From Chinchilla lanigera (lineage: Eukaryota > Chordata > Mammalia > Rodentia > Chinchillidae): a DNA stretch of 64,000 nucleotides. The translations under genes and the position numbers were made by a program. The notes below the pieces were generated by a model. That model was not told the DNA's origin and ran no database searches. It worked only from the letters and a program-made list of their open reading frames with translations. The stretch lies in contig NW_004955469.1 of NCBI RefSeq assembly GCF_000276665.1, positions 9,468,149 through 9,532,148 of the forward strand, read 5' to 3'. This document shows positions 21,476-33,000 of the stretch, piece after piece (position 1 is the first letter of the stretch; each line of letters starts with the position of its first letter).

Positions 21476-21767
21476 GGAGGGGTGGCAAATTTTTCTGTAA
21501 ATGAATAGATAGTAAGTAGTTTAGTCTGTGAAACCCTAATAATCCCCAATGTAGCTACTCAGCTGTCATGTTGTAGCATGAAAACAGCCATGGACAATAT
21601 TTAAAATGGGCATGGTATATACCAATAACTCTTTGTTTGAAAAAACAGGCAGCAGGCTCGATTTGACCTACAGGCTATAGTTTTGTCAACTTCTGCATAA
21701 AAAAAATAAAAATCATTCCAGTTAGTAAAGGGGAAAATAGCATCATTTTAAAATAGTCATCTTCACT

Positions 21768-22875
21768 CTGCTTGGTGGCACACACCTGTAATCCCAGCAC
21801 TCCCGAGGCTGAGACAGGATTGCCACAAGTTTGAGGCCAACCTGAAATGCATAGTGACACCTTATCTCAAAAAACAAAACAAACAAACAAAATTGGTTCT
21901 CAAAATAAAAAGCAAGAGCCAGGGAAATAGCTCAGCAGCACAGCACCTGCCTGGCAAGTGCAAGGTTGTGAATTCAATTCCCAGTACCAAAAAAAAAAAA
22001 AAAACTGGTACTTGCTTCGGGCCGGATCTCAAGACTAAAGATTAAAAAAAAAAAAAAAAAGACTAAAGATTAAAAGAAAATAAAAGGCAAGAAAGGAGAT
22101 AAGGAGAAACATAACAGGACAAAATAGAAAGTAAAAGAAGGTAGATTTTTACTTCAAATGTACTTCAGTAATTACATTAAGGGTAAATGGATTATATGCC
22201 CCACTTAAAATCTTTTTGTTTTGGCATGTCTCTTGCAAATAGCATATGTTTCAAATCCAATATTAAAACAAAAGTAAGCCAGTCATGGTGGCACATGTTT
22301 ATAATCTCAGCACTTGGGAAACTTAGGCAGGAGGATCCATGGGTGTTTGAGGCCTGCCTGGGCTATATAGTTCAAGGCCTGCCTGAACTGCACAGTGAGA
22401 CCCTCTCTCAAAAAGACAAAATAAAGGAGGGGTGGTGGCTGGGCTGTAGCTCACTGCAAAGGCAGGTGTCAAGTATCTCAAAGGAGAAATAAATCTACAC
22501 CGTTGAAGAGTCTGCATACTTATGAATCACTGATGGAATCATTGATGGAACAAAAGCTTAGGAATAATATAAACTTCAACATTAAGATTAGCAAAATTGG
22601 TCAAATGGATGCATGCAGACACTTTGTCTATCACCTGCAGGATACAACTCATTTTTAAGCACGGGTAGAATTTTTATTTCTCTAAATTTTATGTCCTTGC
22701 CAGGCATGGTGGCACATTCCTATAATCCAAGCACTTGGGAGGCTGAGGCAGGAGGATCCTTGCGAGTTCAAGATCAGCCTGGGCTAAAAAGTGAGCTCAG
22801 GGCCAGCCTGAACCGAAGAGTAAGACCCTGTCTCGAAAAGACAAATAAATAAATAAACAAATAAATAAATAAATA
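21768..22875 (+). mobile_element. B1 SINEs and ID SINE
   Basis: B1 (+) 21768-21890, ID (+) 21918-21990, B1 (+) 22277-22430 and B1 (+) 22700-22875 with AAAT tail. Confidence 0.8.
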
Positions 22876-23007
22876 TAAAATAAATTTTGTGTCCTTTTAG
22901 TGATGCTGTGGATCAAATCTATGGCCTACCTCTACCATGAAGCCACCTCCCTAGCATGGTGAGTAAATAGTTATGACACAGAGAATGTATTTTTATATGA
23001 ATATTGT

Positions 23008-23398
23008 ATTAGTCCATTTTGTGTTACTACAAAAAAAATACGGGATGCAGGCAAAAAAAGAGATTTATTTTGCACAGTTCTGGTCCAAGACCATTGGCTG
23101 CATGTGGGGACAGACTTTGCACAGGCTCGCAAACTCCTGAGGAGGGCAGGGCCACACGCCAGACAGACCAGGAGCAGTGTGGCTGTGTGTCTCTTCGGTA
23201 TCTCTTCCTCTTCTCCTAAGGCCACCAGTCTCATCACGGCCTCTACCCTGAAACCTTGTGTGATCCCAGTCTCCCGAAGGCTGCCTTCTAAACCCCATAG
23301 TTGGATAGAGTTTCACTCTTCTCATGGTTCACAACAGGGGTTAAATTTCAATTTATGAATCTTTGGGAGACAGTCCACATCCAAGCCATAGCACCTAG
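23008..23398 (-). mobile_element. MaLR-type solo LTR
   Basis: Begins tgtattagtccattttgtgt and ends ccacatccaagccatagca, the reverse complement of the MST/THE/MLT-type LTR ends. It lies antisense to the genes. It is a solo LTR; no internal viral coding sequence is seen. Confidence 0.75.
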
Positions 23399-23419
23399 AA
23401 GCAAAGGCTCTCTCTCTTT

Positions 23420-23973
23420 TTTTTTTTTTTTTTTTTTGTGATAGGGTTTCATTGTGTAGTTCAGGCTGACCTTGAATTTACTTTGAGGTCCAGGTTGGCC
23501 TCGAAGTCATAGCAATCCTCCTGCCTCAGCCTCCCGAGTGCTGGGATTACAGGGGTGTACCACCATGACTGGTGACAAAGGCTCTTTTTTGGTTTTTTGT
23601 TTGTTTGTCTTTTCGTTTGTTTGTCTTTTTGAGACAGGGTCTCCCTATGCTGTTCAGGCTGGCCTTGAGCTCACTTTGTAGCCCAGGCTGGTCTCGAACT
23701 CGCAACGATCCTCCTGCCTCAGCCTCCCACGTGCTGGGATTACAGGCATGCGCCACCACACCCGGCAACAAAGGCTCTTTTTAAATGACGTGTTTTTGTT
23801 TCACTTGATGTTTTTGTGGTACTGGGGATTGAACCCAAGGATGCTTTACCACGGAGCTACATATCCAGCCCTTTTTTTTTTTTTTTTGGTTTTTCTCCGG
23901 TACCGGGAACCGAACTCACGACCTTCTGCTTGCCAGGCAGGCACTTTGCCGCTGAGCTAAATCCCCAGCCCCC
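23420..23973 (-). mobile_element. Two B1 and two ID SINEs
   Basis: B1 (-) 23430-23572 and 23620-23765. ID (-) 23815-23872 (old) and 23885-23973 (young, ctccggtaccgggaaccg). Confidence 0.85.
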
Positions 23974-23999
23974 TAGCCCTTTTAATATTTTTGTTTTGT

Positions 24000-24490
24000 T
24001 GTCATTTTTTTTCACAACTCGAGACGTTTACTTCAAATGTCACAAACATATTCATAAAGTACAATTAGTTTGATAAAACAGAGAGCAAGTGAGGAAACAA
24101 GAAAAGCCAGGGCTTCAGTATTACACTTCAGCTACAGGAAGATGGCATCTTTGTGAAGAAGTGGCATTAACTGCATTCTTCAGATTGTTTCATTACACTG
24201 CACTTTTAGAAAAGGGACATGCCTCACCCCCAGGAAAAGGTTCCCACAACGCTGAACAGTCTCTGTGACTGTCTGCTGCCAAACCTCCTTTGAGAAGATG
24301 AGGTCTCCGTTTGTTACTGCAGGCAGTGCCTGCTCAGCAACTGCTGTCAGTAAAGTGCTGGAAATTAAGCACAGGAAACAAAATGCCTCAGCCGCAAGCC
24401 TATTTCCCACCTTCAAGGACAGTTTTTCTTGTGCCTGCTTAGACTTGTGACAAAGTAACAGTCAAATTTCGCTCCAATGGCTTTGGTATT
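24000..24490. other. Unassigned block, possible retro-derived segment
   Basis: About 480 bp of low-repeat sequence. On the - strand a 78-codon frame (24180-24416) and a 3'-UTR-like stretch can be read, but I do not recognise a protein. Confidence 0.3.
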
Positions 24491-24499
24491 AAGATTTTT

Positions 24500-26085
24500 T
24501 TTTTTTTTTTGCTCTTTTTGAGACAGGGTCTCACTATGCAGTTCAGGCTGGCCTCCAACTCACTGTGTAGCCCAGGTTGGCTTTGAACTGGAAGTGACCC
24601 TCCTGCCTCAGCCTCCGAGTGCTGGGATTACAAGTGTGCGCCACCATGCCTGACCTGATTAAATTAAATGTTAGTCTCCCCAAAACACAAACTGAATCAC
24701 CTCTCAATGCATTAAAAATAATGGAGGCAAAAAAAACAATGTAGATAGAAATTTTTTTCTTCTGTAAGTACAGACTGCGGTAAAACTGTTGTACTTATAG
24801 ATTTAAACACAAATTAAACCTTTTTTTTTCCCTTTTGGTACTGGGAATTAAACTCAGGACATTGTGCTTGACAGGCAGGCACTTGTGCCACGGAGCTATA
24901 TCTTTGGCCTCATAAAAATTAAATCTTTAACTGAGACAGCACTAATACTGTCGTACAACAAAGTCCTGGCCATGCTACAAAAGGCACACATTTTCTTTGT
25001 CCTTTTTTTGCCCTCTCTCTTTTTAGAACCACCTGCACATGAGTTAGGCAAAACTTCGTACAAATATTAAAAGAAACTGCCTGGCAAGCACAAGGTCGTG
25101 AGTTCAATTCGTGGTACTGGAAAAAACCCAAAAAATTAAAAAATAAACAAAATGAGAATGTGAACCCACTCCACCCTCAAGCTGTATTTTATTTTGAGAC
25201 TAAGTCTAGCTAATTTGTGCAGGCTGGCCTTGAACTTGAGATCCTTCTGTCTCAGCCTACTGAGGAGCTAGGTATATGGGTGTAGGTCACTGTGCCTGGC
25301 TAAACTGTACATATATATTTTAAGAACCCAAAACTGTACCTTTAACCTTAATCTTTTCTTATAACTCCAGACTGGCATATAACTAGTACTTGCCACATAA
25401 ACTTTTATATAACAGATCTCATTCTTTATGATTATAATTCATGTAATAACTGTAGAGTATTTTATAACATGGACATACCATATTTATTTAACTACTTCCT
25501 TCCTGATGGACTTTTCAAGAACCTTTTGTTTTATTTTGGTTTTTGGTATTTTGAGTCAAGGTCTTGCTCTGTAATTCAGGCTGGCCTCTAACTCACTATG
25601 TAGCCCAGACTGTCCTCAAACTCAGAACGGTCTTCCTGCCTCAGCCTCCCAAGTGCTGGGACTACAGGTGTATGCTATCACACTTGGCTTTCAAGAACCT
25701 TATTTAGGGGCTGGGGATGTAACTCACTGGTAGAGTTCTTGCCTTGCATGCACAAGGCCCTGGGTTTGATCCCCAGCACCAAAAAAAAAAAAAAAAAAAA
25801 ACAGAAAGAAAGAAAGAAAAAAAAAAGAAAGAAAGAAAAAGAAAGAAAGAAGGAAAGAAACAAAAAAGAACCTTATTGAGGTTGCCTCTGGATCAAACCC
25901 TGGGCCTTGCTCAAGCCAAGCAAGCACCCTACTACTAGGCTATGTCCCAGCCCTTTGTTTTGTTTTATTTTATTTTATTTTATGACAGAGTCTTGCTAAA
26001 TTGCCCATGCTAGGCTTTGTGATCCTCCTGCCTCAGCCTTGAGCAGCTGGGATAACAGGTACGCACCACCATGCCCAGTTACCGT
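24500..26085. mobile_element. SINE-rich stretch
   Basis: B1 (-) 24505-24655, ID (-) 24832-24908, ID fragment (+) 25076-25120, B1 (-) 25190-25310 and 25545-25690, ID (+) 25708-25785 followed by a GAAA-rich tract, ID (-) 25880-25955, B1 (-) 25985-26080. Confidence 0.75.
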
Positions 26086-26219
26086 GTCTGTTTTCTAAGA
26101 CAGTGCCTGCTATTCAATAGTCCACTGGACTGATCTGTCTACATTAATGTTCCTATTAGAAAAAAATGTAGTAGCATTTTATTAAATTTGATAGAGCATA
26201 AATTGATTCCTTGTAATTT

Positions 26220-26742
26220 TTTTTTTTTTTTTTTTGAGATAGGGTCTCACTATGTAGTTCAGGTAATCCTCCTGCCTCAGACTCCCAACTGCTGCAATTA
26301 TAGGCATGGACCACCATGGTAATCCTCCTGCCTCAGCCTCCCAACTGCTGGAATTACAGGCATGGACCACCATGCCCAGCATGTTTGGACCTGTGTTCTG
26401 GTTTTTGGTTTGGAAGATGACACTATAACTAGGCCTCGAAGGAGAAACTGACTCCAGAGAAATGTTCATAGGGCAGAACAAATTACTTGGAAGACCTGCT
26501 CCTTTGAAACTTTGCCTCCTTACTCCCCACTTAAGGACAAGTTGTCCACCCTGATCCTAGAAAAATCATCAATGAGCTCTTCCCTGAGTTTGTTTTTGTG
26601 GTACGGGGGCCTCTAATAAACCCCAGTTCTCTTTCTTTTAGTTTTTTTAAATTTTGAGAAAAGTCCTTATTAAATTGCCCAGGCTGTGCTCCAATTTGGG
26701 ATCTTCCTGCCTCAGCCTCCCAAGAAGCTGGGATAATAGGCT
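26220..26742 (-). mobile_element. B1 SINEs upstream of SPATA31H1
   Basis: B1 (-) 26225-26390 with its 3' half (gtaatcctcctgcctcagcc ... catggaccaccatg) tandemly duplicated, and B1 (-) 26645-26742 ending about 160 bp before the SPATA31H1 start codon. Confidence 0.75.
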
Positions 26743-26875
26743 GCTCCCGCCAGAGGGGCAGCCGACTCTGTCGCGGGTGATGTCGGAGCGTGCTCACGGG
26801 CTGGCTCCGTTAGGTTTGTGCTGGAATGCTCATTGTGATCTCACTCAGAACCACAGCCTTGAGCCAGACAGTTCC

Positions 26876-27004
26876 ATGGCGGACAAGGGCACAGGGTTGA
26901 GGGATGGCGCTATTCTGGGAGCTATTTATCCGACTGCCACCCCATCTCAACCTTCTACTGTCACTTGGTGCCCTTGTTTTGGGGGTCTATGTGCTGTTTG
27001 CTAG
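26876..27004 (+). other. Upstream ATG reading frame overlapping the SPATA31H1 start
   Basis: An ATG at 26876 opens a 42-codon frame starting MADKGTG. It overlaps the SPATA31H1 start codon in the +1 frame and stops at 27002-27004. It matters only if transcription starts upstream of it, which cannot be seen here. Confidence 0.35.
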
Positions 27005-27047
27005 GTGTCGTAGCAGGAGGCGTGTGGCAGCCAAGACAGACTCAGAG
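26904..27047 (+). CDS. SPATA31H1: SPATA31H1 exon 1 (membrane anchor)
   Basis: The exon is 48 codons starting MALFWELFIRLPPHLNLLLS. A hydrophobic stretch of about 22 residues (LLLSLGALVLGVYVLF) is followed by RCRSRRR, a typical stop-transfer. The start context has G at -3 and +4. The exon ends GAG|gtaagt in phase 0, and CpG-rich sequence continues downstream to about 27330. Confidence 0.85.
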
Positions 27048-30000
27048 GTAAGTGACGAAACCACTGCTACTGTCGCTAAGACCGCGGCGGTGCCGGCGCT
27101 TTGGTTTATGGAAGTGCTGCTGGCGGAGACGCGAGGCAGGGCTCGCGGACGTCCTCCCACACAGTACTGCAGCCCTTGTGCCTGCAGAGGCCCAGTGACT
27201 AGAGAGTGCGCGAGAGAGCGCCCGGGGAAGGGGCAGAACCGCAGACAGAGGCTTGCACAGCCTCAAGCAAAGGCCAGGGGTGAGAGAGGAGAGGCGCGCG
27301 TCCTGCGCCAGACCCGGGAGGGAGCAGTTGGAACTAGGTGGCCCTGGAAAAGGCCTTCTGAGAGAGCTCAGGGTTTTCATTTTTAATTTTTTTTTTTTTT
27401 TCTTTTCTGAGCCAGGGGCTCACTATGTAGTTGCAGCAGGCCTCCAACTCACAGCAATCCTCCTGCCTCAGCCACTCGCCTGCACGCACCACAGCAGGCC
27501 CAAAGTCTAGAATTCTTGCATACTGCATTTCAGTAGACTTATCATGCAATTTTGTTAGACTTAATATGTATATATTTTTGTTGTTGTTGTTGGTACCGGG
27601 AATCGAACTAGGACCTTGCGCTTGTGAAGCAGGCACTTGTGTCACTGAGCTATATCCCCAGCCCTGCATATTGCATTTCAAAAAGTCAATTGTTTATTGT
27701 TTCATAATTAAAAAATTTAAACCTACATGACAAAGAAAGTTTCAAAATGTTCACTGAAAGCAACATAATGTTGGTGGAATCCTTATTTCCAATAGGAGAG
27801 AAATTGCCTGGCCAAATGGTGTCTTGTGTTTAACTTTATTAGATGATGTCAGTGTTCTAAATTGATTACATTAATTTACACTCCCATGAGTAGTTGTGAG
27901 AGTCCAGTTGCACTATCTTCTTTTCTTTTCTTTTTTTTTTTAATCAAGAGCCTTTTTTAAATTTATTTTTTGGTACCGGGAATCGAACTCAGGACCTTGC
28001 ACTTGCCAGGCAGGCGCTTGTGCCACTGAGCTATATTCCCAGCCCAAGTTTTAACAGAAACTTTTATGGCCAACTCTTTTTTTTTTTTTTTTTTTTAGTA
28101 TCCAGAATGAAACTCATGACCTCAGGCTTGCCAGGCAAGTGTTTATGCCACTGAGCTCTATCCCCAGCCCTTTTTTCTTCTTGTTGCTCTCCTTGTTCTT
28201 CTTGTTCCTGTTCTTGTTCATGTTGTTCTCCTCCTCCTCCTCCTCCTCCTCTTCCTCCTCCTCCTCTTCCTTCTTCTTCGTCTTCTTCTTTTTTTGAACC
28301 AGAGTCTCACTGTTTTGTCCAGGCTGGTCTTGAAATCACTGTATAGCCCACCCAGGCTGGCCTTGAATTCACAGCAGTGTTCCTGCCTCAGCCTCCCAAG
28401 TGCTGGGACTACAGGTGTGCACCACCATGCTCAGTTGGAAATTCTCTTTTGCAAACTGCCTGTTCAAATGTTTTGTGTCTTTTTAAAGATTAGGTTGTCA
28501 GTCTTTTGCTTACTGATTTGTAAGAATTCTTTAAAAATATGAACAAGTAGCTGAGTGTGGTGGCACACATCTGAAATCCCAGCATTCTAGAGGCTGAGGA
28601 AGGAGGACCACTGAGAGTTGAAGGCCAGGCTGTTACATAATGAGTTCAAGCCTGGAATACATAGCAAGACCCTCTCTCAAGAAAATAAATATTATGAACA
28701 TGAATCCTCTGCTGGGTATAGGTATTAAAAATAAATTCTCAGCCGAGAATTTAGCTCAGTGGTATAAGCACCTGCCTGGCAAGCACAAGGTCCTGAGTTC
28801 GATTCCTAATACCAAAAAATAAATAAATAAAAATAAATTCTCCCAGGGCTGGGGATTTTGCTCAGCAGCACAGCACCTGCCTGCAAGCATGAGGTTGTGA
28901 GTTCGATTCCCAGTACCAGAAAAAAAAAATTCTCCCATTCTGTGCCTTACCTTTTAACTTAATGATGTCTTAACAGAAGTTCTTAATTTTATTTATTTTA
29001 ATTTTTATTTACTTATTTTTGTTTTGTTTTCTGAGACAAAGTCTTGCTATGTAGTTCACTATGTAGCCCAGGCTGGTCTGAAATTTGTGGTGATACTCCT
29101 GCCTCTGCCTGCAGAGTACTGGGATTACAGGCATGTGCCACCATGCCACACGAGCAGCTCTTAATTTAAGTGAAATCCAGTTTATGAAGTTTTGCTTTGA
29201 TGCTTAGTCCTTCCTTTCCGATCTCTACTAATATTAGAAATCTTTGACTACCTCCAAGCTATAGATCTACTCTTCTATTTTTCTAGAATTCTTACACTCC
29301 TTTTCCTTTCACACTTAGATCTAGGAGTCCATCTCACATTATTTTTTGTGTGTAGTGAATAGTAGGGGGCAAAATTCTTCCCCTGTAGAAATATAGAAAT
29401 ATAATTCCTTCAGTAGGGCAGGAATTAGGATAAAATAATTAAGACACTCACACTCACCTCAGATACAAATTTAAATGACCCTAGGGGCCTGGGGATTTGG
29501 CTTAGCAGCACAGCGCCTGCCTGGCAAGCGCAAGGTTGTGAGTTCGGTTCCCAGTACCGGAAAAAAACAAAAAACAAAACAAACAAACAAAAAATGACCC
29601 TAGGTGGGCATAGTAGTGCACATCTGTGATCCCAGCACTATGGAGGCTTAGACAGAAGGATCACTGCCCGCTAGAGGCGACCTGGTAGGGGCTGGGGATT
29701 TAGCTCAGCGGCACAGCGCCTGCCTGGCAAACACAGGGTCATGAGTTCGGTTCCTGGTATGGGAAAAAAACAAACAAACAAAAAAAAATAGAGGCCACCT
29801 GGGCTACATAGTGAATTCAAGGCTAGCCTGAGCTGCACAGAGAGCTTGGGTTTTCTTTGGTCTTTTTTTTTTTTTTTGTACTGGAAATTGAACTCAGGAC
29901 CTCACATTGCCAGGCAGGTGCTGTGCCGTTGAACTAAATCCCCAGCCCTTTTTTTGGTCTTTTTGAAACAGGTTCTCACTTTGTAGCCTAAGCTGGAAGA

Positions 30001-33000
30001 GACCCGTTTCTTAAAAAAAAAAAAAAAAAAAAAGGCATCGAAAACTTTGTAATCAATCAAGATATTTAATTCATCATCATCATCATCACTATTGTTAGGG
30101 CTTTTTTGAGAGGGTACTGCTGGGCAGTTTAGGCAGGCTGGCTTTGAACTCACAAGGTTGCCCAGGCCGGCCTTGAACTCAGTGACGATTCACTTACTGC
30201 AGCCTCCCAAGTGCTGGGATTACAGGCGTGCACCTCCAAGCCCAGTTTAATTCATTATCATTGATAAATTAAAATTAATGCAAAAATTCCTGAAGCACAA
30301 AATACCAAAATTTTAAATCTGCTCTGCATTTGCATGTCCCTCGACCCCGCACCGATCCCAGTCCTTTCCTCCCACAGTTTACGGAGAAGACTTTCCTCAC
30401 TGGGGACATTGGTAACTCTGTCCCAGATCAGATAAATGTACCTGTGTGGTCTATTTCAAGACTTGATTCTTTCACATTCATCTCTTTGTCTGTCCTTAAC
30501 CCAAAACTTCACTGTATTTAATGATGTACCTTTGCAGTGTCTTGAAATTTGCTGATGTATAAGGCTTCCAATTTAGATCTTCTGGCAATTATTCTAGATC
30601 AATTATGGCGAAACTTTTAGAGACGAGTGCCCAAACTGCACCCCCCAAAAGCTACTTATTTATTGCAAAATGCCAATGCTACAATTAAATCTGAATACGG
30701 AGGTTTTAGCTTAGAAAAAAACAACGGTTCTCTGATGCTCAGCTGCTGGGGCCACTTGGCTTGAGTGGCAACAAAGAGGGCTCTGTGTGCCCATGTGTGT
30801 GTCATAGGTTCGCCACCACTGTTCTAATTTTTGGATCATACTGTGAAGTGTCACACAGATACATACAGGGTGTTAGTTGGGGTGACACTGAATTTATAGT
30901 TTAGGTGGAAGATAACACCCTAAAAATGTTTTCCAATCCGTGAATTTGTTTCTCATTTATTTCAACTTTCTTACTGTCTCTCAATAATATTTAGCTTGCA
31001 ATATACAGGATTTTAAAAGGTTATATAGTAATTATAGTAATTTCAAACAAATCAAAGGTACATAAAAGTGTATAATGAATAAAAATGGGCCAGGGGTGGT
31101 GGCGCCTGTAACCTAGCACTCGGGAGGCTGAGACAGGAGGATTGCTGTGAGTTTGAGACCCGCCTGGGCTACATAGTGAGTTCAGGCCAGCTGGAACTGC
31201 ATAGCAAGACCCTGTGTCAAAAAAAAAAAGAAAGAAAAAAAGAAAAAATAAAAATGGGTCCATCACCCTGCTTTAACTTTTACCATATTATTGTGAAGCA
31301 AATCTCAGGTAATATAGTTTAATTTTTAAATGTTTTACAGAGTATATCTAAAAGATAAGGACTCTTTAAAAATGTTTAATCAGCTGAGTGTGGTGGTGCT
31401 CATCTGTAGTCCCAACTACTTGGGAGGCTGAGGCAGGATTGCTTGAGTCCAGGAGTTTAAGGCTAGCCTGGGCAACATAGCAAGAGTGCTTAATCAAAAC
31501 AAGCCTGGCTGGGCATGGTGGTGCACGCCTGTAATCCCAGCACTTGGGAGGCTGAGGCAGGAGGATCGTTGTGAGTTTAAGGCCAGCCTGGGCTACAAAG
31601 TGAGCTCAAGGCCAGCCTGAACTGCATAGTGAGACCCTGTCTCAAAAAGAAAAACAAACAAACCAAACAAAAAATCCAAGCAAGATGCTTAATCACAATA
31701 CCATTATTAAAAAAAAAACAAAAAAAAACAAAAAAAAAAACCTTTTTTTTTTATTTTTTTCCGGTACCGGGAATCGGACTCATGACCTCGTGCTTGCCAG
31801 GCAAGTGCTGTGCCACTGAGATAAATCCCCAGCCCCCTTATTATTATTATTATTATTATTGATCTTCTTTTGAAGCAGGGTCTCAGTATGTAGTTCAGGC
31901 TGGCTTTGAACTCATTATGTATCCTAGGCTGGTTTCAAACTCATGGCTATCCTCCTGCCTCAGCCTCCCAGATTCTGGGATTATAGGCACATGCCACCAA
32001 ACCCAGCAATACAATGTCATTATTACATCCTGAAATCTGACAGTATTTCCTCATCAAATACCAATGAGTATTCAAATTCCAATAGTTTCATAAATGACAC
32101 ATTACTATTTGGAATCTGTTGGACTCTAGATCACCTATTGAGACGATTGGTGTGTCTCTTAAAAATCTCTTCTAATCCATAGTTTCCCCTCCTTTATTCT
32201 TTCATTTTTTTCCATCTATGTGTTGAAGAAATGGGTCATTTTTCCTTCAGATTTTTTTAATCCACATTTTGGTGATCAAATACCCACGTTGTTAGCTGAC
32301 ATGCCTCATTGTCTTTTTGTATTTCCAGTGAGTGAGTGAATGCTATGGCTTTGATGGATTTACCCTCAGATTCATGTTGAAAATTCATTTGGTTGCTAAG
32401 GTAGCAGCTTTGGAAGGTGGGGCCTGTAGAAGGGTTTAATATCTTTTTTTTTTGTAGGTCAGGGGAAGGTGGAGATAGGGTCTTGCTATGTATTTTGGGT
32501 GGCCTTGAACTCAGTAGGTAGTCCAACTCATGGTGATCCTCCTGTCTCAGCCTCATGAGTGCTGGGATTACAGGTGTATGCCACCATGTTTAGCTAGAAG
32601 GGTTTAATATTTTTCTTGCTAAATTTGTTAAGTATTCACAGGTATGAGTTCTGAATCTCTCAGGACTGGATTGTTATCGCAGAAGAGAGGCCCTCTTTTC
32701 TTTCCATAACACTCACTTGCCCTTCTGCTTTCTGCCATGAGTTGAAGCTATGTGAGGATCTCATCAGAAACTAAGAAGAGGTGGACACTGTACCTCTTGA
32801 ATTGCAGAAGCATGAACCAAAATAAGCGTTTTGATTTATTAATGAACCAGTCACAGGTATTCTGTTATAGCAACAGAAAATAAACTAAGACAAGGGGGAA
32901 GTTGGTCTCACCTAAGACTCATGAGACTTAGTTTTTGTGGAGGAGGAGGAGGTATTTCATAATCATCAGGGGGCACATAATATCTGGTTTGGAGTGGTGT

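Noticed and set aside
26654..27386. Extended forward frames around SPATA31H1 exon 1 as a separate gene
   Set aside because: The frame from 26904 joins downstream exons in phase only up to the gtaagt at 27048; the continuation is CpG-rich intron.
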